Shown here: in pieces, positions 11,901 through 19,775 of the stretch
Layout: the number at the start of each line of letters is the position of its first letter
Position numbering within the stretch: position 1 is the stretch's first letter
Source: Craspedostauros australis
Lineage: Eukaryota > Bacillariophyta > Bacillariophyceae > Mastogloiales > Achnanthaceae
Direction: 5' to 3'
Length of the DNA: 64,000 nt
NCBI GenBank assembly: GCA_026770025.1
Contig: JAMXDE010000013.1
Coordinates: 1,612,001 to 1,676,000, forward strand
Notes under the pieces: generated by a model
What the model saw: the letters and a program-made list of their open reading frames with translations, nothing else
Told to the model about the DNA's origin: nothing
Databases searched by the model: none
Made by a program: the position numbers and the translations under genes

Positions 11901-13221
11901 CGTACGAGTACCTGGGCACGTTGCTGTCTCTGGTACGCCTGATGGCATGCCAGCGATTTCCGCGCACTTCGTTTTCGTACGACGCCTCGGCCTTGTTGCA
12001 GATTGCCATCCATGTGAGATCTTTTGCGGCAAGCTGGGGGCGAGCGTACTCGTACGTGAAGACGGGGAGACGCATGAGGATTTCCTCAAGGTTATCCTTC
12101 ATCACATAGAGAGGACGTCGGTACTGTTCACCAGACCGGATCTGTCCTCCAGCCTGCAGGAAGGCGTCGAGGATCGTTCGGAGGAGACGAAGGTCGAAGC
12201 GACCGGCGTCGTCGAGGCGCTTGCAAAGAGCACGGAGGTGGACTGCCATGAGACCAACGTTCTCGTTTGGAAAACGTCTGCAGTTGACTTCGCGGATCTT
12301 GGCTGCGAGGGCGTCTTGTTCATCCAAGGAGTTGGCCGAGTTGCTGTTCATGAACTCAACGAAGAGAGTGATGAAGTTATCGTGGAACTTCGGCTCGATT
12401 CGGTTCATGAGTTGGTCTTCGAGGGCTGGATCAAGACTGTCACGGAAGAACGCTGAGGCTGTCTCGTTGTTCTGGACGTCGTAGTGATCCCACTTCAGAT
12501 GGAACTCGTCGAAGTGCTTGGTGGCATCTTCAAGAGTGAAGGCGGCTGGTGAGTCCAAGACGCAAGTCATTCCTGACTCTGCGTTGGCGTCAGCGATGTA
12601 CGCCATGGTGAGGAGTCCGGTTCTTGCCATGTGGTTTCGCACCAGGCGAATGAACTGCTGGATGTTCCCTCCTTTCTTGAACTTGTCGGTGAGTCCTTGC
12701 TCTCGCTTGGACTGGTTGGTTGAGTCAGCACCGTTATGGAGGATTCTCTGTTGTTGAGAGTTGGTCCACCTGGTGTGTGACTCGTCTTGGAGGCCCGTCC
12801 AATGCCCGTTCGGCGCGCCTGCGGTCCAGGGCACCCAGTTGCGTCCTTGCTTGAGGATACCTCCCATGATGGGAACGGTTGGTTTCCCAGAGAGGTCGTG
12901 GTCGTCGTCTTCGCTGTCCTCTTCTGACTTTCTGCTCTTCTTGGGCATGGGGGTTTCCATGTCGAAGATGCTGTCGCCGAGGAAGGACTGTTCCGTTCGA
13001 GGTCTTGTGTCGCCAGCGGAGCGGCTGCGCTCGAGACCGGGACGGCTTGGGGTCGTGGTGGCTGTCGCCGCTGCTTGGGCAGTGGCTATGGCCGCGTTTG
13101 CTGCTTCTGCAGCGGCTTCGGCCGCCAACGTCGCCTGTGTGAGGCGAGCGTTCTCGACCGTGATCGCTTCGAGCTGCGCTTGCAGCTCTTCCAGCGTGGC
13201 AGGAGTTGTCTCTTCCGCCAT
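5956..13221 (-). CDS. Copia Gag-Pol polyprotein (2,421 aa)
   Basis: One continuous frame, with no frameshift between Gag and Pol. Approximate order: a coiled-coil N-terminus (1-60); a Gag-like helical domain (170-460); a WCAKCRRWRLSH...H zinc-binding-like motif near 505; two hydrophobic helices at about 570-625; protease with DSGAS near 812; integrase zinc motif (WHYRLGH...CAAC, 970-1014) and DDE core (VSVDHF, LSDNATTF, GIAERS, 1050-1165). A proline-rich spacer of about 700 residues follows. Then come reverse transcriptase (RWCCRGD, SLYGL, catalytic YVDD near 2089) and RNase H (CYVDADFAG, STMESEYAAL, FEDNQACISLA, 2250-2420). All catalytic motifs look intact. The hydrophobic segment between Gag and protease is unusual. 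Confidence 0.97.
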   Translation of the reverse strand: MAEETTPATLEELQAQLEAITVENARLTQATLAAEAAAEAANAAIATAQAAATATTTPSRPGLERSRSAGDTRPRTEQSFLGDSIFDMETPMPKKSRKSEEDSEDDDHDLSGKPTVPIMGGILKQGRNWVPWTAGAPNGHWTGLQDESHTRWTNSQQQRILHNGADSTNQSKREQGLTDKFKKGGNIQQFIRLVRNHMARTGLLTMAYIADANAESGMTCVLDSPAAFTLEDATKHFDEFHLKWDHYDVQNNETASAFFRDSLDPALEDQLMNRIEPKFHDNFITLFVEFMNSNSANSLDEQDALAAKIREVNCRRFPNENVGLMAVHLRALCKRLDDAGRFDLRLLRTILDAFLQAGGQIRSGEQYRRPLYVMKDNLEEILMRLPVFTYEYARPQLAAKDLTWMAICNKAEASYENEVRGNRWHAIRRTRDSNVPRYSYANNAVQNPSANVLEQHKGFSKNDGRRNNFKKPKERDAKRNASQGWSSKAPKPGEPQRKLVNDKTFMWCAKCRRWRLSHNTESHQDNFKFKAKAKGKQAPKQDNLSIDMAAWTCFTAASSQDEDTWWSLVWNLFTSFNYFGSIVGMVLLFASLQVITIGVEYGWYIAAANAWMLIAVTLLLLHTNVPRRPDSINSADLVYNKARVKERYKQVHKRPTHFNGAVKRSLYDLVMESLDPDGPKPVNVSKGNSPRTKRVWRPQARTKTRNHRSKRRHWNQSKNSTYGKNQTPTTAKLPRQEGRTSSISRNLWSLYPTRGIDLMYDRSQKQQCDNDMPALLTLQGLASFFSNRNAFASPAKAESYLSPDAPFELVWDSGASISVTNDLNDFCSTPSPPPRPTFLNGFLKKIQVNALGTVEWYVLDVTGSPRKLRLPAFHVPESKVKLISTSSLLEEYQGETIVFNKSSCKLSGILGNDDRNAIVANYKKSTRLPTSVGYSADNIHDVPAALTSIVSTVSDHNVNLTQPQKELLRWHYRLGHLSFSRVKFLLRSGTLTGSESSRKMHTAAARVTSLPLCAACQFGKLHRRPSPGITQHVVRDKQGVLRTDHLFPGQQVSVDHFVGRTPGRLFSGRGKGDPNEMYKGGAIFVDHASGYIHVEPVAALTTHATLEAKERFELMCRDVGVPVRSYLSDNATTFTSPEYSKHLEIFHQVHRFAGVGAHHHNGIAERSIRTIVSMARTMMMHQSIHWPTMFDAQLWPMAVVHAAYIYNRVPNPATGLTPYDVLSRIRLPLKQLHNLHVWGSPVYVLNKALADGRKIPRWEPRGERYVNMGLSTKHASTVPLVLSPRTGSITPQFHVVFDDWFATIATDLKQLPSYQSEEWTRMFGDTTFQYPFDDDDVESMEQDDIFASDTRDHNRLQRNDDNTPPPSFDTRNQQTIRERTPQVLAKGSQPMTQQIPDLMSEALAPPMPVSEGANRQMSSTEGAPDESPVPDSTIESPDQRTLQPQLSSPLRESPTLELATPLPLPAPTPIQTSSTPPMIPKSEPTPERPQSTRIRKQPKRFTYARMGGKAAWLDDEDTDDYYFCPAVATLEEIEQAATPRELHPDSSSIITFSQAIVDCLHTIEPLQRKGSDSLSIDLHQFKVDAHYLLRRLRGRFNTLNPQPTNVVLPTFAPKAAEVEEASINMADWWQPDPDNMTEEGATPFQETYNNFHSDMEDHFEKDLNSVFLNEDLLRLATDHAVEQFVEKLSTFISTGTMEPHFDALDFMSKAKSGPWYYQDPEHLMNQGYLPPKSAYNAEAFVQRTRSVWNAMIENHHYRLAFELLRRQVTTIRPGPWPLPSEYEIEQFVQGMIESNTAPLTSAPATRSANKGSMLDIDSSSTLDINPSFILDTAKCIPPTTWANIEQHAYSVAIIEPQKDATNYPTYVDNRMISYFAAGGDLEIAERTSVYKASNTDPDTLSFDEAIRDDNKDEWMQAAEKEIRDLTEKGTWEEVKKIDIKNDRIFPGTWVFRRKRLPDGTIKKYKGRWCCRGDLMQEDSSTYAPVVAWSSVRIFLSTSIVMGWTTTSIDFTNAFVQASIHKPVYLHLPRGFKSTKGPDTCLKLRKSLYGLTIAPRLWYEHLIRALTTIGFKACDQEQCLFIKKDIMIVLYVDDAGIASKTKQAADDFIKSMRDLGFELTQEGSFTEFLGIELSRDPKADTVHLRQPGLIKKILATTKMTNCSPCPVPTTQLALGQCKHEPPMNEPWNYRSVVGMLLYLTTNTRPDLAFAVSQVARFGSDPRRSHAKAVKRIMRYLKHTEDKGTIVRPTGQLDLKCYVDADFAGLYGREDSKDPVSVKSRTGYLITLGGCPLIWKSKLQTEIALSTMESEYAALSLAMRTLIPIQQLIRQVINNAGTTMPLHTNLQCTVFEDNQACISLATNHQPTARTKHFLTKWHFFWYWVKAGFIYIQHIATPEQLADIFTKGLSIAVFEYLRFKIMGW

Positions 13222-13630
13222 GATGGATGACGGGGACTTCTCGAATAGTCTTCGGACTTCGAGGGGATCGATCTGTTTGCCTTCTCTTGCTCTTGCTCGA
13301 CTTCACTTCGTTGGGAAGGTGTGCACTGAAGTTCGATGCAGGCTTGGAGGGGCTCGCACTCGGTCGGCGAGTGCGGTTATTGCTTGCTTTGGCAGAGGCT
13401 ACTGAAGTTCGACCTTGGGTCGCTTACCTTCAGCTGGGACTTTTGTCCTCTTGAGTGGCTCGGTTTTCGAGCGGTGGGGATCTGATTTCAGATCAGATGC
13501 ATGCGGTGAGGACGTGGTCCTTGTTGGAAGCTCGGTCTTCGAGCTGTGCCTTTTGGCTTCGTCTCAGAGAGACTCTTGCGATCGGTTGGCAGAGGAAGAT
13601 GCTCGGTGGAGTTGATAAGAGAGTATTTGG
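13222..13630 (-). promoter_or_regulatory. Structured 5' leader of copia transcript
   Basis: This untranslated leader lies between the primer-binding site and the Gag start. It holds three perfect short hairpins with 5-nt loops: 13529-13545 (6-bp stem), 13458-13472 (5 bp) and 13355-13375 (8 bp). It also holds an inverted repeat, GATCTGA-tt-TCAGATC, at 13479-13494. Such structures in this position are candidates for packaging or dimerisation signals. Confidence 0.55.
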
Positions 13631-13649
13631 CAACCACTCGCAGCTACCA
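13631..13649 (-). other. Primer-binding site of copia element
   Basis: In element orientation the sequence beside the 5' LTR begins TGGTAGCTGCGAGTGGTT, with its T overlapping the last LTR base. It is complementary to a tRNA 3' end reading CGCAGCTACCA. The implied acceptor stem has an A1:U72 pair, the hallmark of eukaryotic initiator tRNA-Met. Confidence 0.7.
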
Positions 13650-14335
13650 GTTAGGATTCGTGCGTAGGCGTCGCGAATCGGTGGAGAATGCCTCGTGAAT
13701 CTGCCGGCTTCGGGATAGCCGTGTGATGCAGTTCAAGAGAGGTGTGCTGTTTGAATAGTTATAACTTGTAACGATGAGAAGTAGAGTGCTTTGTAGCTAA
13801 TCCTTGTCCGTTATTATGAGTTAGCTTATTGGTGTTAGTAGGGTGAAGAAACGATGCCACACAACTTGGCGAGACCCTGCACTGATGCACTTGATTCAGT
13901 GCAACAGAGTAGACAGTCAATACAGTACCTTGCTCTCCGCACATGTAGTTACACTGCAGTGTAGGTCATGACAATCAGTGGTGACGGTCATGAAGCAGTG
14001 GCTGTGGCTGAAGCTGACACTCGGATTCCATTGCTTGAGTTGAAGCAAGTTGGATACGCATGCTGAGACCACGGTGGTAGTGTGGTGGTCATCAGCAATG
14101 AAGGAATCGAGATAAGTTTTAGTAAGGAGGATCTGAAGAGCATATAGTTCCCAGGTGGGGTGTGAGTCAGGTCGGTCAGGTTTGAGTCATGATGGATTCG
14201 TGAATGGAGGAGAGAAAGGAGGAGAAAAAGGTTTGGTGGTCAATCAAGTCGGAAGATTTCGCGCCAAAACAGGAATTTCTCCCATCGGGTTGATACCGTG
14301 TTCGGTACTAGTCTGTCCCTCATTGAATCTCAACT
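13649..14335 (-). repeat. 5' LTR of copia element
   Basis: This 687-bp copy appears identical to 5186-5872. It should carry the promoter for the element. TATATG and TATAAC motifs are present in element orientation, but the true start site cannot be fixed. The 14-bp palindrome lies at 13950-13963. Confidence 0.95.
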
Positions 14336-14340
14336 CGCGT
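14336..14340. repeat. Target site duplication CGCGT, right copy
   Basis: Directly follows the right LTR and matches 5181-5185. Confidence 0.9.
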
Positions 14341-14565
14341 GTCACTTCTTTGAAAAGCGCGTGTCTGAGTCAATCACGAGAAAGGTCCAGTCCCAGATCT
14401 TTCTTCCTCACACACGAAATAGGCGAAGGGGACGCAACTCCATGCGCAAAGCAGAGAGTCACAACTGGCATCGGCCATGGACACAACCATCCATGCTGGT
14501 GACATTGGCACAGCACCGACTTCACTCCGGAAGTTCATGGAACAACTGCATACCAACAAGGATCA

Positions 14566-14612
14566 TACTCGCATAATAGCATACTCGCATATTAGCATAT
14601 TAGCATATTCGC
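14566..14612. repeat. Short tandem repeat GCATATTA type
   Basis: About five imperfect 8-10 bp units related to GCATATTA and GCATACTC lie 60 bp upstream of the glycosyltransferase start. They may fall in its promoter or 5' untranslated region. Confidence 0.7.
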
Positions 14613-14675
14613 AACACAGCTCCAGAGAGAGCAGAGTTATCAGGGAGTTGCTCTGAGACCATCGAACGCGCATGA

Positions 14676-15776
14676 ATGGCATCTTCCCACGGACGCCATC
14701 GTCGATTCGCTGGATCCATCCTCCTGCTGATTGGGATCGTCGCATGGTCCCTGCATTGCAACCGGCGCTTGGTTGGCGGCGTCGCCTCTGCGGCGGTGGA
14801 ATCAACGACCATCGTTGAGACGCACGACGCGACGCTGCAAGCCAACGAACCGCCTCCAAAGCAAGAGCCACGGTCGCGGGTTAGCTGCCACACTACGCAC
14901 GTGGAGATCAACGACATGCAACAGCTGGATCGCAGCAGCATCCTCGATGAGTTCAATCTCGCGCAGCACGTGCAGATCGAAGAACGCAGCGACGATGCCA
15001 CGGCCGTCGCATGCGCGTTCATTGCGAGACCGAACTCCAACCACTTTGCACACGCCATGCAGCAGCTGTACGGTTGCTGGTCGTACCTGCAGCAATTCCG
15101 CGACGATGAGTCCATCCGCGCTGCGATTCTCATGCCGCCCAACTTGCAGCAACGCCTGCGACAGAACGCGTTCCTCGCCGGATTCCTATCGCACATGCCC
15201 GTTCGCAATCAATTGCGCGGCGCGCGCACCATCGTCTCCATCAACGTGACGGGCGGGTACGTGCTGCAGCATGCCGATCGGCTCCTTCCCAATTTGCGGT
15301 CGACGCCGAACACGGACTGCGACAATCCACGTGTCACGGTCCTGAATCGGCGCAGATCCAAAGGCCGGTCCCTGATCCATGCGGAGGAATGGAATGCGAC
15401 GGTCGCGTACTTTGAAGGCAAGTCCTTTGAGGAACAGATCCGAACTTTGCAACAGACGGATATCCTGCTGAGCCCGCATGGTGCCCAGCTGACGGGTCTG
15501 CCGTTGTTGGGTGGGAGCTGTGCCAGCGTGTTGGAATTCTTTCCCAAGGCCTACGCGATCCCTGAATTCTACGGAAGCCTCGCCATTGCGGCGGGACGGC
15601 GGTACCACTACGTCAGTCTGTCGGATGGGAATCGATTCGAAGAGCAGGCGCAGACCATGAGGCAGCGGGTGCAAGCGCGCGCGGCGAATCTGTGTCCTGC
15701 TCCGGACGACGTCGCCAATTTCATTGCGACGATGGTCAAGGAATGGAAGCAGTGCTGCATTTCGATGAATTCGTGA
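14676..15776 (+). CDS. GT61-type glycosyltransferase, type II membrane protein
   Basis: Single-exon gene of 366 codons. A short basic N-terminus and one hydrophobic segment (about 11-28, GSILLLIGIVAWSL) fit a Golgi type II anchor. The C-terminal half matches the GT61/DUF563 family: RRSKGRSL, then SFEEQIRTLQQTDILLSPHGAQL, then a VLEFFPKAY segment. The SPHGAQLTGL motif near residue 266 is the family signature. GT61 enzymes transfer xylose or N-acetylglucosamine to glycans or proteins in the Golgi, but the sugar cannot be told here. The length is typical of the family. The start is the first ATG before the membrane segment. The gene begins about 340 bp beyond the retrotransposon, which therefore may sit in its upstream region. 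Confidence 0.85.
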   Translation: MASSHGRHRRFAGSILLLIGIVAWSLHCNRRLVGGVASAAVESTTIVETHDATLQANEPPPKQEPRSRVSCHTTHVEINDMQQLDRSSILDEFNLAQHVQIEERSDDATAVACAFIARPNSNHFAHAMQQLYGCWSYLQQFRDDESIRAAILMPPNLQQRLRQNAFLAGFLSHMPVRNQLRGARTIVSINVTGGYVLQHADRLLPNLRSTPNTDCDNPRVTVLNRRRSKGRSLIHAEEWNATVAYFEGKSFEEQIRTLQQTDILLSPHGAQLTGLPLLGGSCASVLEFFPKAYAIPEFYGSLAIAAGRRYHYVSLSDGNRFEEQAQTMRQRVQARAANLCPAPDDVANFIATMVKEWKQCCISMNS

Positions 15777-16065
15777 TGTGATGTGCGGCACGCCTATGGC
15801 ACGTGCGGCGGCTGCATTGCAGAGGGCCTTCTATTCAGGTGTATACGAACACTACAGTAGATATGTCTGTTCGACATCAGACTGCCAGTATGCTGCTCAG
15901 CAGGCGAGACGAAGCAGCTGCCAGCCCACAAGCACAAGTACACGCGCAAACGAGGACACATACAGGAGATATTCCTATACTACTCGAACAATATGCATGT
16001 ATCTATCGATCCATCAATGAGCCAACGGGCATGTATCGCTGGGTTGGTGTCCCCCTGCACTTCCT

Positions 16066-18996
16066 TCATCCAATGAGATTCAAAAGATCTGTGTACATGG
16101 TCGCCATTACAACGTGGTACTGGGCCTTCTCTTGGATATTCATGCCGTGCACTGCATCATCGTCCAAGAACACAGAAGTCTTCAGTTGGTGAAAGAGCTT
16201 TCGGTGACGAATGCCAAAATCAAGATCTTCCAGGGCGTCACCGCCATCACTGCCGACGATCGGAGTGAATTGAGCAGTGCCGTTGCACGGAAGGCCAGCC
16301 TCGAGAAAATCGTCACGAACGATGCAATTGTCCAGCACCCACATGTCGCAACCAGATGAGCAATTGCTCGTTGGGGGTTGAAGCGGCCCGGGCTGCTCTG
16401 TTGCTCGAGCCTCAGTCGGGGTGAATGACGGCGGGGACGATGGATCCTGCGATGGTTCGCGAGATGGTGCACGAGATGGAGGGCTGGATGGGCTTTGCGA
16501 GGGCTCCTGTGATGGATTTCGCGACGGAGCCTGGGAAGGATCCCAAGTCGGGACTTGCGACGGATCCCGGGAGGGTGCCTGCGATGGCGTACGAGATGGA
16601 TGGTATGACGGAGTTCGAGAAGGAGCCTGAGTCGGAGCTTGCGACGGGAGCCGGGATGGGCCACGAGTTGGGGCTTCGGACGGACGGATGGACGGAACCA
16701 CAGAAGGGTCATTGGACGGAATCATGGACGGACCACCGGACAGAGAACGTGATGGAACCTGGGACGGCTGTGCGGGAACCACAGTTGGCATATCTGAAGG
16801 CATGATCGTGTCATTGCGATTGCACTCGCATCCACAGCCTGCGAATGAAACGTCGTAGATCGACGCGTTGACTCCAACCTCCAATGCAGCGTTGGCCCAT
16901 GATCTGCTCACGCCGTCCAAGAACGACAGGCGAGGTCCGTCGTATTTACTTGGATCTTCTTCAACAACGGGTTGTTCCACGGTCGCTGTGCATGGGTCAA
17001 CCATGGGCTGTGCAAAGCCGACATGGAGAGGGTGGCTGCAGCTTGTATGGATGTTCGCAACGCGCACTCGTACATTGGAACCACTAGAAGCGGGGACAAA
17101 GTAAAGAGGAAGATCAGTTGGCATCTTCTGATGAAGGTCAAGCCGATTGCGTTCGTCGTCCCAGGATCCCAAACAGATCTCGTCGCCATCCGCGACATGC
17201 ATGGTGTCGTACGAAGTCGCGCAAGCTATCCCCGCCCCAAGATTGGAGAAAGATAGATCCACGCCATCGTCATCACATGGAACGAATCGAACCGCATGCT
17301 GCTGACCTGTGCGAACTGCATCTTGGCCAAGACATGGTGAGATGCCATCGACATCAGCCGGATCCAGCGAGAGAAACCCGGATGCCTCCGCCCCGCTCAA
17401 GCGGAGGCGCAAGAACGTGGCGCCGCCATCACAGCATTCGGATTCATCGTCAGTATCGTCGCCAGCATCGTCGCTGGCATTGGTGTCGCAGCCGGTGAGA
17501 AGCGACCCAGGCCATTTGGCGCTCATGGCGTCTTCGAAGACGAAGTATGTGCCCGCGTGCTGCTGCGAGGCAATGGACGATGTCACGATATGATTAGGAT
17601 CGTCACGGCACGTTCCCAGTCGAACTGAATACGGCGGGTAGATGGGCTCGCTGCAGGACGTGTGCAGGGTGGACAAGGTGACGGACGTTGTGCCGCTCAC
17701 GGAATGCGGATTCTGATGGTACATGAGGAGGTTGGTCGGAAGCTTGGTTTCAAGGAAACGATGGCTGGGAGCATCGAATGACATGACGCAAACTGAGTCG
17801 CCTGCGTACTCGTGGAAGATGGAACGTCCAGGTCAATGCAATGGAGTAGAGCAAGCAAGTCATGTTGACGGCCCAGTGTTGGATGCGGGTTGCGGGACGA
17901 AAACGAGAAAACGGAAGAGACATGATGGCAATGGAACGGAAAGGAAAGGGAAGGCAGGGTAAGGGTAAGGGTAAGAAGAGAAATAGAGGATAGAATAGCG
18001 ATGCTGACCCTGCAGTGAGCCGAAGCATTCAAAGCAGAGCGTGGAGGACATGCAATTGTATGGTATGGTGAGTGATGCCAAGACCTCAACTTACCGTTGT
18101 TCACGACGACCGTATCATCAACATCAGCTGATGGATCGCATGCTTGTCCAATTCCCTGCGCTGTCGGGAAGCATTTGCGACAGTCGGCGAAGACAGCTGC
18201 ACGTTGCAAGCGCTCGCCCTTCGAGTCGTTTGGGCACGGATCGTTGACATCCAAGTCTTCATCGAGCGCATACGGCATGATAAGTCTCGTGTCATTGAGG
18301 CCTTGGAAGGTCACCATGAAAGCGCTGACTCCGCCTTTGCAGCACGATGGTTTCTCGTTGTTGGGAGCAGCGCCACCGTGGCGCAGGTCATCCAATGCGA
18401 TTTGCGTGGACGTGTCGAGCGACGTATCCAATCCGCACTCGTCGAAGCACTTGGCGAATGCGGCAAGGGCCTTGCTGGACTTCGTGGGCGAATCGTCCTT
18501 GTTGGACTTGAACGACGAGGGCTTGGCGCCAGCAGCTTCGACTCCTTTGGCAATCGGAACCGTGCCGCCGTCGTTCGCGCCCACACGATCAAGGTTGGTG
18601 CGGCCAGTCTGCGTGTCATTGCGCGATGTAAAATGTAGGAGACGGCGACGAACCGACGCAAGCAATGCAGCAATGGATGAGTATCAGCGTGGATATGCAA
18701 TCGTGAAGGCAGGTAGATGGATGAATTGCGCAATCCGATGCTGCCGTCGATGGCTTGGCCAATGCTGCGTTCGTGCTGTCCATCGTTGGTGCACGACACA
18801 ATCAAGACAAGCGGTTGCATTGCAAACAGTCTTTCGTTCGCCGCCAAGATCCACCACTTACCGGTGGGGACACACCGCGCGCTTTGGTCGTCTTGCCACT
18901 CGCCACCTTGGTGCCTTTCAATCGGGCGCCATGGACGGCGCGGTGGAAACATGCGCACCACATGAGGAGGAGCAGAAGGAGCGTTAGGGATTTCAT
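16066..18996 (-). CDS. Secreted PSxxPS-repeat protein, three exons (about 791 aa)
   Basis: Exon 1 (18996-18862) encodes a clear signal peptide, MKSLTLLLLLLMWCAC, cleaved near AVHG. Exon 2 (18608-18095) holds a Cys-rich domain with CCKGGVSAF and CRKCFPTAQG. Exon 3 (17792-16066) carries a second region with paired cysteines and acidic runs, followed at about residues 550-680 by more than 25 PSxxPS units (PSQAPS, PSRNPS). A Cys-containing tail ends the protein. Donors are GTAAGT for both introns (253 and 302 bp), and the phases (0 and 1) match. Ser/Pro repeats of this kind are common in diatom secreted or wall proteins and are probably O-glycosylated stalks. Function is unknown; adhesive or frustule-associated roles are possible. 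The last 35 residues look least constrained. Confidence 0.8.
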
Positions 18997-19775
18997 CGTG
19001 CGAGAGAGCGGAGACAGCTGCGTTGTTGTGGATGATGGAGAGAGTGCGGGAACGATTCGTTCTTCGCTTTTCCAATTTTATGTGCCAAATGATCTTGGTT
19101 GAGCAAAGTCATTGGTTGCACTGTTGCCACTGTGCTTGTTCTTGCCACCACGACTGTTCCCTGTTTTGGCAGGTGCTTCGCAGCGCTTTCGCATGACGAA
19201 ACAAGATCTTCGCGCCAACATTTGCCTTTTTGGTTGTGTTTGCGTTCTTCTTGCCATGACTTTGTGGGGGCAATCGTCCTTTTCACCCCTAAATCACAAG
19301 TTTACCCCGAATAATATCCATTTGGGGGAAGTCGTCTGTCTTCGTTGGTGACGGTGCGAACGTGACATCACAAATGTTCTTCACCATCTGTTGCTCAGAC
19401 ATGCTTCTCGTCTGTTGATGGCTTTGATACGTTTTGTTCTCGCGGGTTTGCGTTCTCGTTCGCCACCACCAGCCAATCAACCAACACACACGAAGGGGGA
19501 GAGCTGGTGCACTTGCGTGCGTCCCTCAAATGACAAAACATGAGAACGCCAATCTCCATGACAACCAACCAGACCGCGTCCCCTTCCTTCTTCCGTCTCC
19601 TCGCGCGTTTGCGTCTCCTCTCCCTGCCCTCGTCTCGTGGTGTTGATGCGCACCCACAACTCGCACTCTCGCAGGCAAATGCTCGCGTGATGCGCACCCA
19701 CAACACACAGCACATAATACATGGCAGGAATCTGCAGCATCAGAGCACCGCACAGAACAACGAGGCTCTGACAAG
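18997..19775. other. Divergent intergenic region
   Basis: Separates the minus-strand PS-repeat gene from the plus-strand phosphohexomutase and should hold both promoters. No further gene or clear motif is seen. Confidence 0.5.

Larger units (their letters stand above)
5186..14335 (-). mobile_element. Complete Ty1/copia LTR retrotransposon, diatom type
   Basis: The element is 9,150 bp on the minus strand. In transcription order it has the 5' LTR (14335-13649), a primer-binding site, a 427-nt leader, one Gag-Pol frame (13221-5956), a polypurine tract (5881-5873) and the 3' LTR (5872-5186). It is flanked by the duplication CGCGT. Integrase precedes reverse transcriptase, which identifies Pseudoviridae/copia rather than gypsy. 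The two LTRs match base for base by eye and the reading frame is unbroken, which suggests a young and possibly active copy. It is longer than a typical 5-6 kb copia element, mostly because of a large Gag region and a long integrase-RT spacer. Confidence 0.97.
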
